DNA of 64,000 nt from Streptomyces filamentosus (GCF_014654895.1 NZ_BNBE01000001.1:186001-250000); one strand, 5' to 3'; positions 26,461-35,469 are shown, counted from the stretch's first letter. Made by a program: numbers and translations. The notes: generated from the letters alone by a model not told the origin.

Positions 26461-27339
26461 ATGAGCACATCACTCGCGACCGTCCCGGCCGCCCGCCGCT
26501 GCCAGACGGCCCTCAACTCCTTCCACAGCACCGTCTACTTCGCCCCCGACCTGAGCCGGAGCCTGGCCGGGTACGGGGTGGAGGACCCCCTCGCCGCCCA
26601 CGTCGCCGGCAAGACGGCCGCGCTCGGCCGCGTCGGCCCCGGCGTGGCCGCCGCCGCGCTCAACGGCCTCGCCCACCGGCTGGTCGCCCGCCACCTCCCC
26701 GCGGTCTGGGACCGGGTCGACCCGCGGACCGTCGTCGCCCTGCGGACCGAGGCCGCCGACACCGTCCTGCGCCGCCTCCTCGGCGAGGAGGTCATCGCCT
26801 CGCCCGGGATGGCCGAGGCGGCCGGACTGGCCGAACGGGCCGTCTCCGCCTGCGCCCCGCAGGGCCGTCCCATGTACGCCGCGCTGGCCGACCTGCCGGT
26901 GCCCGACGCCCCGCACCTGGCGCTGTGGCACGCCGCCACCCGGCTGCGCGAGTACCGGGGCGACGGACACATCGCCCTCCTGCTCGGCGCCGGACTCGCC
27001 GGCCTCGACGCCCTGGTCCTGCACACGGCGAGCGGCGACGGCGTGCCCAAGGAGGCCGTCCTCGCCAACCACGGCTGGACGGGCGCGGAATGGGACGCCG
27101 CCGAGGAGCGGCTGCGGGCCCGCGGACTGCTGGGCCCGGACTCCGCTCCCACCGAGCGGGGAAGGCGCTTCCGCGAGGAGCTGGAGTCCGACACGGACCG
27201 CCTCGACGCCGCCCCCTACGACCGGCTGGGCGAGGAGGGCGTCGCACGCCTGACGGAGCTGGTCGGGGGCTTCGTCACGGCCGCCGCCGAAGCGGGCGCG
27301 TACCCGCCCGCCCTGCGGCACCTGTTCACCGTCGACTGA
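26461..27339 (+). CDS. SCO6745-like helical protein, possible DNA-binding fold
   Basis: 292 residues from an ATG at 26461 with no recognisable ribosome binding site, so it may be translated from a leaderless transcript. It opens with LNSFHSTVYFAPDLS and is helical. Residues about 205-235 look like a winged-helix segment (TGAEWDAAEERLRARGLL, then TERGRRFREELE), as in the actinobacterial group annotated as SCO6745 family. Members occur in several antibiotic clusters but lack an established biochemical role. Divergent from the hydrolase gene. Confidence 0.7.
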   Translation: MSTSLATVPAARRCQTALNSFHSTVYFAPDLSRSLAGYGVEDPLAAHVAGKTAALGRVGPGVAAAALNGLAHRLVARHLPAVWDRVDPRTVVALRTEAADTVLRRLLGEEVIASPGMAEAAGLAERAVSACAPQGRPMYAALADLPVPDAPHLALWHAATRLREYRGDGHIALLLGAGLAGLDALVLHTASGDGVPKEAVLANHGWTGAEWDAAEERLRARGLLGPDSAPTERGRRFREELESDTDRLDAAPYDRLGEEGVARLTELVGGFVTAAAEAGAYPPALRHLFTVD

Positions 27340-27397
27340 GGCTCCCCGCCGCCGGTCCGCCCCGGCTCGCGCCCGCGGACCGGCCGGCGGCCGGCGG

Positions 27398-27916
27398 TCA
27401 GAAGTCCACGCCCCGCATGGACTCCAGCGGCTCCCCCGACGTCCAGGCGATCCGGAAGACCAGCCGGTGGAACCGCCAGCCGGCGGCCGTGCGCACGGCG
27501 CGGACCTCGCTGTGCCCGCCGACCCGGAAGTGCTCCTCCGGCCCTCCGGGGCCGTGCACGTGCGTGGCGAGCTGGTGCGCCCGCAGGGTGGCCCGGTCGC
27601 CGTCCAGCTCCACGAGGTGGTTGGCGCTGACGTGGTGGGTCCCCTCCCACCAGGAGCGGGCCTCGCGCTGGAAGGCCGCGAACCCCCTCACCCCCCGGTG
27701 CGTCCCGATCGGGAAGACGAACTGGGCGTCCTCCGTGAAGACGGACCGGAACCAGTCGTCGCCGTAGCCCCGCTCGCACACGGTGTCCAGCGCGACGACG
27801 TACCGGTCGAAGAGCTCCCTGATCTCCAGACGGTCCGTCACTTCGCGCAGTCGGGCCCGGAGTTGATCCAGCTCCGCCGTCACCCTCGCCTCGTCGGCGC
27901 GCAGCGGCGTCGTCAC
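27398..27916 (-). CDS. SnoaL-like/NTF2-fold protein
   Basis: 172-residue cone-fold protein from a GTG at 27916 behind GGGAGG, overlapping the upstream AccE gene by four bases. A helical lead-in (REVTDRLEIRELFDRYVVALD) precedes the SnoaL-like fold (about 30-165) with His/Asp residues lining a pocket (THHVSANHLVEL, GGHSEV). Relatives in aromatic polyketide clusters are cyclases, hydroxylation partners or, like JadX, accessory proteins. Last gene of the long minus-strand run. Substrate not predictable from sequence. Confidence 0.78.
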   Translation of the reverse strand: MTTPLRADEARVTAELDQLRARLREVTDRLEIRELFDRYVVALDTVCERGYGDDWFRSVFTEDAQFVFPIGTHRGVRGFAAFQREARSWWEGTHHVSANHLVELDGDRATLRAHQLATHVHGPGGPEEHFRVGGHSEVRAVRTAAGWRFHRLVFRIAWTSGEPLESMRGVDF

Positions 27917-28170
27917 TCGTGCCTCCCGCCGTGCGGGGCCGCCGCAATCTTCGCCGCGGACGCCCGCCAGCTGCGCGGGGTGTGGTGGCCCGGGGCGCGC
28001 TCCAGACGCTGCCAGCGGGCGACGGGGCGGCCCTCGGACACCCCGTCCGGTTCCTCCGCTGCGGTCATCCGGGAGAACAGGACCGCGACCAGCGCGGCGA
28101 GTTCCTCGGGGCCGGCGGAACCCCTCTCGATGCGTAGGAAGTTGTCTGCGGTCAGGTCGGGCAGGGTCAT
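27913..28170 (-). CDS. Acyl-CoA carboxylase epsilon subunit
   Basis: 85-residue AccE-like protein. The N-terminus NFLRIERGSAGPEELAALVAVL matches the conserved epsilon-subunit helix that clamps actinobacterial carboxyltransferases, and the C-terminus has the usual basic W..LER..........SWRASA pattern. ATG at 28170 with a GGAG site. It lies about 5.7 kb from the beta-subunit gene (33874-35436) on the same strand. It is expected to strengthen assembly of alpha and beta subunits for malonyl-CoA supply. Confidence 0.8.
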   Translation of the reverse strand: MTLPDLTADNFLRIERGSAGPEELAALVAVLFSRMTAAEEPDGVSEGRPVARWQRLERAPGHHTPRSWRASAAKIAAAPHGGRHE

Positions 28171-28349
28171 GGGTGATCGTCTCCGTCGAGTCGGGTCGAG
28201 TCGATACGGGCGGGGGGTGGGTGGGGGGGGCGCGCCCTGGGAGCCCGGCCGCACGGCGGCCGGGCTTCTGGGGTTCTGGGGGTCCGGTACAGGGGATGCT
28301 CACCGGCGGTGGGGACGCCGGCGGTGGCGGCAGGTGAGGGGGCCGGTGG

Positions 28350-29291
28350 TCAGCGCGCCTCGAAGATCTTCCAGTGGCCGCGCTTGATGAAGATGGTGCC
28401 GTCGTTCGCGTCCACGAAGAAGTCCACCACGGCGTAACGGCCCGGCTGGAGCGTCAGGTTGAGCACCGAGGACTCGCCGGAGTTCATGGGGAGGCCGCCC
28501 GTGCCCTGGGCCAGGTCGAGGGCGCCCGAGTGGTCCGGGAACTTGCCGTGGTCGCCGAACTCGGCGATGTACGCCTTGAGGTCCTCCTCCGTGGTGTCCT
28601 CCGCGAGGCGGAAGAAGATCGCCTCGATGTTCTGCCCGGCGGGCATCGCGTTCCGGAAGACCAGCGGGCGGCCGGCGCGGACCGTGCCCTGGAGGTCCCA
28701 GACCGGCCGGCCGTCGACCAGGCGTCCCGTCAGGCTCGCGGTGGGCACGGGCAGCGGGGCGGTGGCGGGCGCACCGCCGACGGTGAGGGTGGCGAAGCGC
28801 GGCTGGGCGTCCCGGATGTTCTGGTAGTCGAAGAACCAGTACGTGCCCGGCGTCAGCGTCTTGCCGAAGGAGGCCGGGAGGTTCGGGTGGATCACCGTGC
28901 CGCCGAGCAGCTCCGCCCGGTCCCTCAGCTCGGCGCTGCCCTCGATGATGTCCGGCGCCGTGTGGTTGATGATCTTCAGGAGGCTGGACCGGAACTCCTC
29001 GAACGTCACCCCCGGCTTCGGGCGCACCAGCGAGACCCAGCCGGACGCGGGGTCGGTGGTGGTGACGCGGAAGGTCACGTTGCCGGGCCGGGCGGTGGCC
29101 GGCGCCGAGAGCCCTTCCGCGGAGGACCTGATGTCCAGGACCTGGGCCGACTGCCCGTCGGGCGCCGGTTCGACGGCGGCGGGGGCGGACGCGGGCGCGG
29201 CGGCGGTGGCCGGGCCGGTGGTGGCCGTGAGGGCGAGCAGCAGGCAGGCCACCGCTCCGACGCGGGTGGAACGTGTGCGCTTCGTGCGCAT
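28350..29291 (-). CDS. Secreted two-repeat beta-sandwich protein of unknown function
   Basis: 313-residue exported protein. The ATG at 29291 has GAGGAGAG upstream and a clear signal peptide (to about residue 32). Two related halves are visible: about 65-190 (RPGNVTFRV ... LTPGTYWFFD ... FATLTVGG) and about 205-313 (RAGRPLVFRN ... LQPGRYAVVDFFVD ... GTIFIKRGHW). Each has the strand pattern of a cupredoxin-like sandwich, but no copper ligand set is evident. Its place inside the biosynthetic run suggests an extracellular role such as product binding or protection (inference). Not recognised from characterised pathways. Confidence 0.75.
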   Translation of the reverse strand: MRTKRTRSTRVGAVACLLLALTATTGPATAAAPASAPAAVEPAPDGQSAQVLDIRSSAEGLSAPATARPGNVTFRVTTTDPASGWVSLVRPKPGVTFEEFRSSLLKIINHTAPDIIEGSAELRDRAELLGGTVIHPNLPASFGKTLTPGTYWFFDYQNIRDAQPRFATLTVGGAPATAPLPVPTASLTGRLVDGRPVWDLQGTVRAGRPLVFRNAMPAGQNIEAIFFRLAEDTTEEDLKAYIAEFGDHGKFPDHSGALDLAQGTGGLPMNSGESSVLNLTLQPGRYAVVDFFVDANDGTIFIKRGHWKIFEAR

Positions 29292-29432
29292 GGTCTCTCC
29301 TCGGGACGTGGGGTTTGCGGCAGGGGCCTCGCGGCGCGGACGGCGCACCGCGCGGCCGGACGCCCGCCGGGCAGGCGGGCGCGGGGCCGCCCGGACCGGG
29401 GCCGCCCGGGCGGCCCCGGTCCGGGCGGCGGC

Positions 29433-30086
29433 TCAGCCGCCGTGGCGGGCGGCGGCCTCGATCGCGCGGCGGAACGCCTCCTCCGGCTGCGCGCCGGAAA
29501 GGAGGCCGGCGCCCTCGAACCGGAAGAGGGGGACGGAGCGGACGCCGAGCGCCCGCACCCGGTCGAGCTCGGCCCGGAGCCTCGACGCCTCGGCGTCCGC
29601 CCCCGGGCCGGTCTCGGCCCGCCGGACGCCGATCTCCGCGGCGAGGCGCGTGAGCGTCGCCGCGTCGCCGATGTTCAGGCCGTCGGTCAGGTACGCCCGG
29701 AACAGGCGCTCGGCCATCGGCTCCGCCAGCCCCTGCTCCCCGGCGGCGGCCAGGAGGCGGTGGGCCTCGAAGGTGTCGACGTGGACGGCGCGGGCGAAGT
29801 CGAACTCCAGCCCCTCGCGGGCGCCGGTCTCCGCCATCCCCGCGGTGGCCCGCGCGGCGTTCTCCGCGCTGCCGAAGAACTCCGCGTGGACCTCGGACAG
29901 CGGCCGTCCGGCCGCCGGGGCGTCCGGGGAGACCCGGAAGGGCAGGAACGTCACGTCGAGCGTCCCGCCGGCGTCCCGGTGACGGCGGGCGGCGCGCTCG
30001 AAGCGGGTGAACCCGAGGTAGGAGTGGACGCAGGTGAGGTCGAGGGTGATCTCGACGCGCACGGTGGCGCGGTCGGCGGTGGTCAT
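29433..30086 (-). CDS. FrnE/DsbA-like thioredoxin-fold protein
   Basis: 217-residue DsbA-family protein of the FrnE group (FrnE was named from the frenolicin polyketide cluster). The thioredoxin core wraps a helical insert (about 70-160), with the cis-Pro motif GVRSVPLF near 185. At the active site, where relatives have CPWC, this protein has CVHS (D-x-x-C-V-H-S-Y-L-G), so only the first cysteine remains. That argues against simple disulfide exchange and for an isomerase or ligand-binding role. Its start overlaps the stop of the MFS gene upstream by four bases. Confidence 0.8.
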   Translation of the reverse strand: MTTADRATVRVEITLDLTCVHSYLGFTRFERAARRHRDAGGTLDVTFLPFRVSPDAPAAGRPLSEVHAEFFGSAENAARATAGMAETGAREGLEFDFARAVHVDTFEAHRLLAAAGEQGLAEPMAERLFRAYLTDGLNIGDAATLTRLAAEIGVRRAETGPGADAEASRLRAELDRVRALGVRSVPLFRFEGAGLLSGAQPEEAFRRAIEAAARHGG

Positions 30087-31420
30087 GTGCGGGCGGTCCC
30101 TTCGGTGGCGTGGGAGTTCGGCTCGTCCTGGTGCGGCACGCCCCGGGGCGGCTCGGTCCGGGACTGCTCGCCCCGGGACGGCTCGGCCGGCCGGCCGGGC
30201 GCCCCGGCCCCGGCGCGGGCCGAGCGGCGGCCGCCCAGGTGGTACGCGGCGGCGACCAGCACCGCGCCGGCGGCTATCACCCCGAAGGTGGGCTGGATGC
30301 CGAGCGAGCCGACGATCGGCTGGGTGACGAGCGGCGCGAGGAACTGTCCGAGGAAGAGCGCCGTGGTCAGCAGTCCCGCGTAGCGGGCGCGCACCGCCGC
30401 CGGGGCCTCGGCCAGGACCCAGTTGTTGAGGTTCGGCATGAGCAGGCCCAGGCCGGTGCCCATGACGAGGAGGGCGAGCACGAGCACGGTGATGCCGGGG
30501 GCCAGCGCCAGGACGACGTAGCCGAGGCCGATCGCCAGGAACGCCAGGGCGGCGAGGGAGTACTCGCCGGCGAGCCGCCGGAAGAAGGCGAACCGCATGG
30601 CGACCAGGCCGGTGGTGAGGGTCTGCACGGCCAGCACGCCGCCGGACACCACCGAGGCGGCCCCGAAGTGGCCCTCCACCAGGAAGGGGACCTGCACGGG
30701 CACCGAGTAGAAGGCGATCTGGCCCAGCATCATCGCGAGGAGGGCCGCCACGATCCCCCCGGGGACCTTCCGCCCGGCCGGCCCGGCGTCCGCCCCGGCA
30801 TCCCTCGGGGCGGCGGCCTGCCGGCCGCCGGGGAGGAACATCAGGGCCGGGACGGCCAGCGCGCCGCCGAGCAGGTAGATGAGGAAGACCACGCGCCAGT
30901 CCAGGCCGGCGAGCGCGCCGCCGCCGAGGAGCAGCACCACCCCGCCGAACGACCCCGCGGCGGCCTGTCGTCCGAGGAGTCTGCGGCGGTCGTCGCCCTC
31001 GTACAGGTCGGCGATCATGGCCATGCTGCTCGTCATGATCAGCGAGACGCCGATCCCCAGCACGGCACGGCCGACGAGGATGCTCGGGAGGTCGGGCAGG
31101 TAGGAGCCCGAGCTGCCGCCGAGGGCGAACGCCAGCATGCCGATGACGAGGGCGCGCTTGCGTCCGACCCGCTCCACGAAGAGTCCCGCCAGGGGCGAGA
31201 ACAGGACGATCGCCAGCGCGTGGGTGGTGGTGATCATCCGCGCCAGCAGGTCGACGTTGGCGGCGTCGGCGAAGCTCTCGCGGATGCCGGGGATCGCCGG
31301 GGCGACGGTCGCCCCGGCCATGATGGTCAAGGTGCCGGCGAGGACGAGGGTGGCTCCCTGCCCGCCCCCGGCCGGTTTCGCCGCGTCCTGTCCGCGGGGC
31401 TCTGTCGTCACTGCGGTCAT
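30083..31420 (-). CDS. MFS exporter
   Basis: 445-residue major facilitator with about 12 helices and the motif GLFVERVGRKRAL after helix 2. ATG at 31420 behind GAGAGGAA. Related to the exporter at 19677-20966 (shared TLTIMAG and ALAIVLFSPLAG blocks). Long hydrophilic C-terminal tail. Positioned between tailoring genes in the biosynthetic run and coupled to the FrnE-like gene by a 4-base overlap, so product export or self-resistance is the likely role. Confidence 0.85.
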   Translation of the reverse strand: MTAVTTEPRGQDAAKPAGGGQGATLVLAGTLTIMAGATVAPAIPGIRESFADAANVDLLARMITTTHALAIVLFSPLAGLFVERVGRKRALVIGMLAFALGGSSGSYLPDLPSILVGRAVLGIGVSLIMTSSMAMIADLYEGDDRRRLLGRQAAAGSFGGVVLLLGGGALAGLDWRVVFLIYLLGGALAVPALMFLPGGRQAAAPRDAGADAGPAGRKVPGGIVAALLAMMLGQIAFYSVPVQVPFLVEGHFGAASVVSGGVLAVQTLTTGLVAMRFAFFRRLAGEYSLAALAFLAIGLGYVVLALAPGITVLVLALLVMGTGLGLLMPNLNNWVLAEAPAAVRARYAGLLTTALFLGQFLAPLVTQPIVGSLGIQPTFGVIAAGAVLVAAAYHLGGRRSARAGAGAPGRPAEPSRGEQSRTEPPRGVPHQDEPNSHATEGTART

Positions 31421-31449
31421 CGTTCCTCTCTCGTGCCGTGCGGGGGTGC

Positions 31450-32226
31450 TCATGCGCTCGGGCGCCGGCCCCACGCGGAGAACAGCAGGGTGGTGACGTC
31501 CCGGGCCCGCGGGTCGTCCAGGTTCGCGACGAACTGCTTGAGGTCCTCGGCCCCGACGAGACCGCTCGCGACGAGGCCCTCGCCCTGGAGGGCCATGCGC
31601 AGGCGCATCAGCTCGTTGTCGTCGGCATGCTGCCCCGGGCCGAGCGGGGTCACCCGCAGGTCCACCGCTTCGAGGCCCGCGCGGGCCAGCGTGGACGGGA
31701 GCCTGCGGCCCCAGTGCATGTCGGCGCCGGCCGCCTTCCACCCCTGGAGGTAGGCGGCGACCAGGGCCCGGCCCGCGGGGGTCGCGCAGTGTTCGCTGGG
31801 CAGGAAGTAGAAGTCCTCCACCACCAGCCAGCCGCCGGGAGCGAGCCAGCGCACCGCCCGCGCGAGGACCTCCTCCGCCCCGTCCAGGTGCTCGAAGAGG
31901 GCCCGGGCGAAGACGAGGTCGAACGAGCCCTCCTCGAACTCCGCCTCCTTGACGTCGAGCTGACGCACAGTCAGCTTTGGCGAGCGGTCGGCGTCGAGGG
32001 CGCTGACGTCGGTGTCGACGGCGAGGACCGACGCGGTGTCGGCCCGCTCGGCGAGCCAGTACGCCATCGATCCGGCGCCGGCCCCCAGTTCCAGGACCCG
32101 CCGCGGGCCCGCGGCGGGCAGGCCGTCGATCACGGCGCGGCTCTGGGGGTCGTAGATCCGCTCCCAGAGCTCGGTCAGGGCGGCCTCGATCCGGCGGCTC
32201 TCGGGGGTCCGGGTCTCTGCGGTCAT
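31450..32226 (-). CDS. SAM-dependent class I methyltransferase
   Basis: 258 residues with a Rossmann methyltransferase core: motif I VLELGAGAGSMAYWL (about 44-58), the acidic loop ending motif II (VLAVDTDVSAL), motif post-II RQLDVKEAEF and FDLVFARALFEHL. The ATG at 32226 overlaps the stop of the ABM oxygenase by four bases, so the two are coupled. Likely O-methylates an angucyclinone phenol or carboxyl group; the acceptor is not predictable. Confidence 0.85.
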   Translation of the reverse strand: MTAETRTPESRRIEAALTELWERIYDPQSRAVIDGLPAAGPRRVLELGAGAGSMAYWLAERADTASVLAVDTDVSALDADRSPKLTVRQLDVKEAEFEEGSFDLVFARALFEHLDGAEEVLARAVRWLAPGGWLVVEDFYFLPSEHCATPAGRALVAAYLQGWKAAGADMHWGRRLPSTLARAGLEAVDLRVTPLGPGQHADDNELMRLRMALQGEGLVASGLVGAEDLKQFVANLDDPRARDVTTLLFSAWGRRPSA

Positions 32227-32918
32227 GCGGGTCCACTCTCCTGCTCGGTTCGGGGGGCCGCGTCCATGTGGGCGGCCACGGTGCACAGCACGTACTCCGG
32301 CGGTGCGACTTCCAGTCGGGCCAGTTCCTCCTGGCCCTCGGAGATGCGCGGATCGGCCATCCACGACCGGTACGCCACCTCGCTCACCCACATCGGGTAG
32401 TTGATGAAGGTGGTGCCGTCCCGGTCGACGTAGGGGGTGGCCGAGATGAAACCGGGGAAACCGCGCTTCCACTCGCTGCTGCGCTCCAGCAGGTCGAGCA
32501 CCGCCCGCGCGGACCCGTGGCCGTCCAGGTGCCGGGTGGCCACCACCACGACGCCGGGCCGCGCGTCGGTCTCGGGGCCCTCGATGCCGGGGGCCGGGGC
32601 GCCGTGGAAGACGGTCGCCGAGACGACCCCGGGCCGGCGGCCCAGGCCGTGCAGCACGCCTCCCGCGGGGTTGTCCCGGAACGAGGTGCGGTAGGCGGCC
32701 TCGTCGGTCCACTCGCCCCGGTTGACGACCGTGGCGCCGTCCGCGCTCAGGTGCACCCGCGAGGAGACGAAGCCCGGCGTGTGCCGGACCCACGCGGTCA
32801 CCTCGGCCTTGAGGACGGCGACCAGGTCGGCGGCGGCCTCCGGCCCGGTCGTCCTGAGCACGCCGAAGGAGACGAAGCCGGCCTCCCGCCCCGGGCGGGC
32901 GGCACGTGCGTCGGGCAT
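32223..32918 (-). CDS. Didomain ABM-fold oxygenase, JadG/GilOII/AlpJ-like
   Basis: 231 residues forming two tandem dimeric-alpha/beta-barrel (ABM) units. Unit 1 (about 12-115) has GFVSSRVHLSADG and VVNRGEWTDEAAYR; unit 2 (about 122-220) repeats the pattern with GFISATPYVDRDG and FINYPMWVSEVAYR. Fold, size and the paired GF.S...-W...AYR motifs recall the reduced-flavin-dependent oxygenases JadG, GilOII and AlpJ, which cleave the angucycline B ring. That parallel is from memory, not a search; an anthrone oxygenase is the alternative. ATG at 32918 behind AAAGGAG. Flavin reductases elsewhere in the window could supply FADH2. Confidence 0.75.
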   Translation of the reverse strand: MPDARAARPGREAGFVSFGVLRTTGPEAAADLVAVLKAEVTAWVRHTPGFVSSRVHLSADGATVVNRGEWTDEAAYRTSFRDNPAGGVLHGLGRRPGVVSATVFHGAPAPGIEGPETDARPGVVVVATRHLDGHGSARAVLDLLERSSEWKRGFPGFISATPYVDRDGTTFINYPMWVSEVAYRSWMADPRISEGQEELARLEVAPPEYVLCTVAAHMDAAPRTEQESGPA

Positions 32919-32947
32919 GGGGTAACTCCTTTGTGGGGGTGGGACGG

Positions 32948-33811
32948 TCACTGGAAGACGGAGGCGTGCTCCCGCGCCCAGTCGCGGAAGGTGCGGGCCG
33001 GCCGGCCCGTCACGTCCTCGACGACGGTCGATCCCGCCTCCGGCTCCTTGGTGAGCATCGCGAAGTAGTCCAGGGCGCCGTCCGCGTACGAGGGCGGCCA
33101 GCCGGTGGCGACCATGGCGGCGCGGGCCGCCTCGTGCGCCACGTCCTCCCAGCCGAGCTCCCGGCCGACGACCTCGCCGATGATCGCCACCTGCTCCCGC
33201 TGCGACAGCGCCTCCGGGCCGGTGACCAGGTACTTCCGCCCCCCGTGGCCCTCGCCGGTGAGCACGGCCGTGCCCACGGCGGCCAGGTCCGCCTCGTGCA
33301 CCGAGGTCCGGACGGCCTCCCCGTACGGGAAGCGCACGACCCCGTCCTCGCGGATCTGGGCGGCGAAGCCCAGGGCGTTGGCCTGGAAGCCGGTGGTGCG
33401 CAGGAAGGTCCACTCCAGGTCGGTGGCCTCCAGCAGCTCCTCCAGGTAGGCGTGGCAGTTGTTGTCGGTCCGCTCCAGGCCGATGTGGACGCCGACGGAG
33501 GAGACGAGGACGGCCTTGCGGGCCGTGGCCGCGATCTTCCGCACCACCTCGGGGGCCGTGTCGACGGGGGTCGTGAAGAAGGGCCACATCAGGAAGACGC
33601 CGTCGACGCCCTCCAGGGCCGCGTCGAGGCTCGCGGGGTCGGTGAGGTCGCCCACGTGGATCTCCACGCCCTCGGGGAGCCGGCCGATGTTCGGGTCGTC
33701 CTTCAGCACCAGGGCGCGGACGGTGGCGCCCGCCTCCAGGAGCTGCGCGACGGCGTGCGGGCCGACGTTTCCGGTGGCCGCGGTGACCAGGACGGTGTTC
33801 TGCTGCGGCAT
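32948..33811 (-). CDS. NmrA-like NAD(P)-binding protein
   Basis: 287-residue Rossmann protein with the NmrA-type glycine motif VTAATGNVGPHAV near the N-terminus, VFLMWPFF after strand 4 and a C-terminal substrate lobe. The SDR catalytic YxxxK is absent (the matching stretch reads NNCHAYLEELL), as in redox-sensing NmrA members, so catalysis is uncertain. ATG at 33811 with GGGAAGG. Close relatives in aromatic polyketide clusters act as reductases or tailoring partners. Lies between the ABM oxygenase and the carboxylase beta subunit. Confidence 0.8.
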   Translation of the reverse strand: MPQQNTVLVTAATGNVGPHAVAQLLEAGATVRALVLKDDPNIGRLPEGVEIHVGDLTDPASLDAALEGVDGVFLMWPFFTTPVDTAPEVVRKIAATARKAVLVSSVGVHIGLERTDNNCHAYLEELLEATDLEWTFLRTTGFQANALGFAAQIREDGVVRFPYGEAVRTSVHEADLAAVGTAVLTGEGHGGRKYLVTGPEALSQREQVAIIGEVVGRELGWEDVAHEAARAAMVATGWPPSYADGALDYFAMLTKEPEAGSTVVEDVTGRPARTFRDWAREHASVFQ

Positions 33812-33873
33812 GGCTGCCTTCCCTCGTTCGGTGTGCGGGGCGGTCGGGGGTCGTTCGGTGGGCGCCGGGGTGC

Positions 33874-35436
33874 TCACTGCGGCGGGTTGCCGTGCTTGCG
33901 GGACGGCAGGTCGGCGTGCTTGGCGCGCAGCATGTCGAGCGACCGGATCAGGACGGACCGGGTCTCGCGCGGGTCGATGACGTCGTCGATGAGGCCGCGC
34001 TCGGCGGCGTAGTACGGGTGCATCAGCTCGTCCTTGTACTCCGCGATCCGCTGCGCCCGCACCGCCTCCGGGTCGTCGGCCGCGTTGATCTCGCGGCGGA
34101 AGACGACGTTCGCCGCGCCTTCGGCGCCCATGACGGCGATCTCGTTGGTGGGCCAGGCCAGGGCCAGGTCGGCGCCGATCGAGAGGGAGTCCATGACGAT
34201 GTACGCGCCGCCGTACGCCTTGCGCAGCACCAGGGAGACGCGGGGCACCGTGGCGTTGCAGTAGGCGTACAGCAGCTTCGCGCCGCGCCGGATGATGCCG
34301 TTGTGCTCCTGGTCGACGCCCGGCAGGAAGCCGGGCACGTCGACCAGGGTGATCAGCGGGATGTTGAACGCGTCGCAGAACTGGACGAACCGGGCGGCCT
34401 TCTCGGACGCCTCGATGTCCAGGGCGCCCGCCGTGGCGGCCGGCTGGTTGGCCACGATGCCGACCACGTGGCCGTCCAGGCGGGACAGGGCGCAGACGAT
34501 GTTGGGCGCCCAGGCGGGGTGCACCTCGAAGTAGTCGCCGTCGTCGACGATCTCCTCGACGACCTTGCGGATGTCGTAGACCCGTCCGGCCTCGGCGGGC
34601 ACCAGGTCGAGCAGGGTGTCGTTGAGCCGGTCCGCCGGGTCTCCCGACCGCTCGACGGGCGACAGCTCGCGGTTGTTGGCGGGCAGCAGCGACAGGAGGT
34701 GGCGCACGTCCTCCAGGCAGCTCTCCTCGTCGTCGTACGCGAAGTGCGCGACGCCGGAGGTCGCCGCGTGCACGTCGGCGCCGCCGAGGCCGTTCTGGCT
34801 GATCTCCTCGCCGGTGACCGCCTTGACGACGTCCGGGCCGGTGATGAACATCTGCGAGGTCTCGCGGACCATGAAGACGAAGTCGGTGAGGGCGGGGCTG
34901 TAGGCCGCGCCGCCGGCGCACGGGCCGAGCATCACGGAGATCTGCGGGATCACCCCGGAGACGCGGGTGTTGCGCCGGAAGATGCCGCCGTAGCCGGCGA
35001 GGGCGGTGACGCCCTCCTGGATGCGGGCGCCGGCGCCGTCGTTGAGGGAGACCAGCGGGGCGCCGGCCGCCTCCGCCAGGTCCATGATCTTGTGGATCTT
35101 CTGCGCGTGGGCCTCGCCGAGGGCGCCGCCGAAGATCCGGAAGTCGTGGGCGTAGACGAAGACCGTACGGCCGTGGACGGTGCCCCAGCCGGTGACGACG
35201 CCGTCGCCGTACGGCTTCCTGTCCTCCAGGCCGAAGCCCTGGGCGCGGTGCCGGCGCAGCGGCTCCACCTCGTTGAACGACCCCTTGTCCAGGAGCAGCC
35301 GGATGCGCTCGTGGGCGGTGAGCTTGCCCTTGGCATGCTGCCGCTCGGTGGCGGCCGGGTCGCCCTCGTGGGCGGTCTCCTTGATCTGGTTCAGTTCCTC
35401 GATCCGGTTGCGGATCGTGCCCTCTGCTGTGGACAT
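33874..35436 (-). CDS. Acyl-CoA carboxylase carboxyltransferase (beta) subunit
   Basis: 520 residues, full length for the AccB/PccB family. The N-terminal crotonase-like half carries the oxyanion GGAAYSPALTDF region (about 170-185) and the C-terminal half RKAYGGAYIVMDS (about 415-427). It transfers carboxylate from carboxybiotin to acetyl- or propionyl-CoA. Asp near the DxxGFLPG segment (VDVPGFLPGVDQE, about 368-380) reads like PccB/AccB enzymes of mixed acetyl/propionyl specificity, so malonyl-CoA is likely but not certain. ATG at 35436 behind GGGAAGAG. Confidence 0.9.
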   Translation of the reverse strand: MSTAEGTIRNRIEELNQIKETAHEGDPAATERQHAKGKLTAHERIRLLLDKGSFNEVEPLRRHRAQGFGLEDRKPYGDGVVTGWGTVHGRTVFVYAHDFRIFGGALGEAHAQKIHKIMDLAEAAGAPLVSLNDGAGARIQEGVTALAGYGGIFRRNTRVSGVIPQISVMLGPCAGGAAYSPALTDFVFMVRETSQMFITGPDVVKAVTGEEISQNGLGGADVHAATSGVAHFAYDDEESCLEDVRHLLSLLPANNRELSPVERSGDPADRLNDTLLDLVPAEAGRVYDIRKVVEEIVDDGDYFEVHPAWAPNIVCALSRLDGHVVGIVANQPAATAGALDIEASEKAARFVQFCDAFNIPLITLVDVPGFLPGVDQEHNGIIRRGAKLLYAYCNATVPRVSLVLRKAYGGAYIVMDSLSIGADLALAWPTNEIAVMGAEGAANVVFRREINAADDPEAVRAQRIAEYKDELMHPYYAAERGLIDDVIDPRETRSVLIRSLDMLRAKHADLPSRKHGNPPQ

Positions 35437-35469
35437 GTCGCTCTTCCCTCTCCGTTCGGTCGTGGGGTT

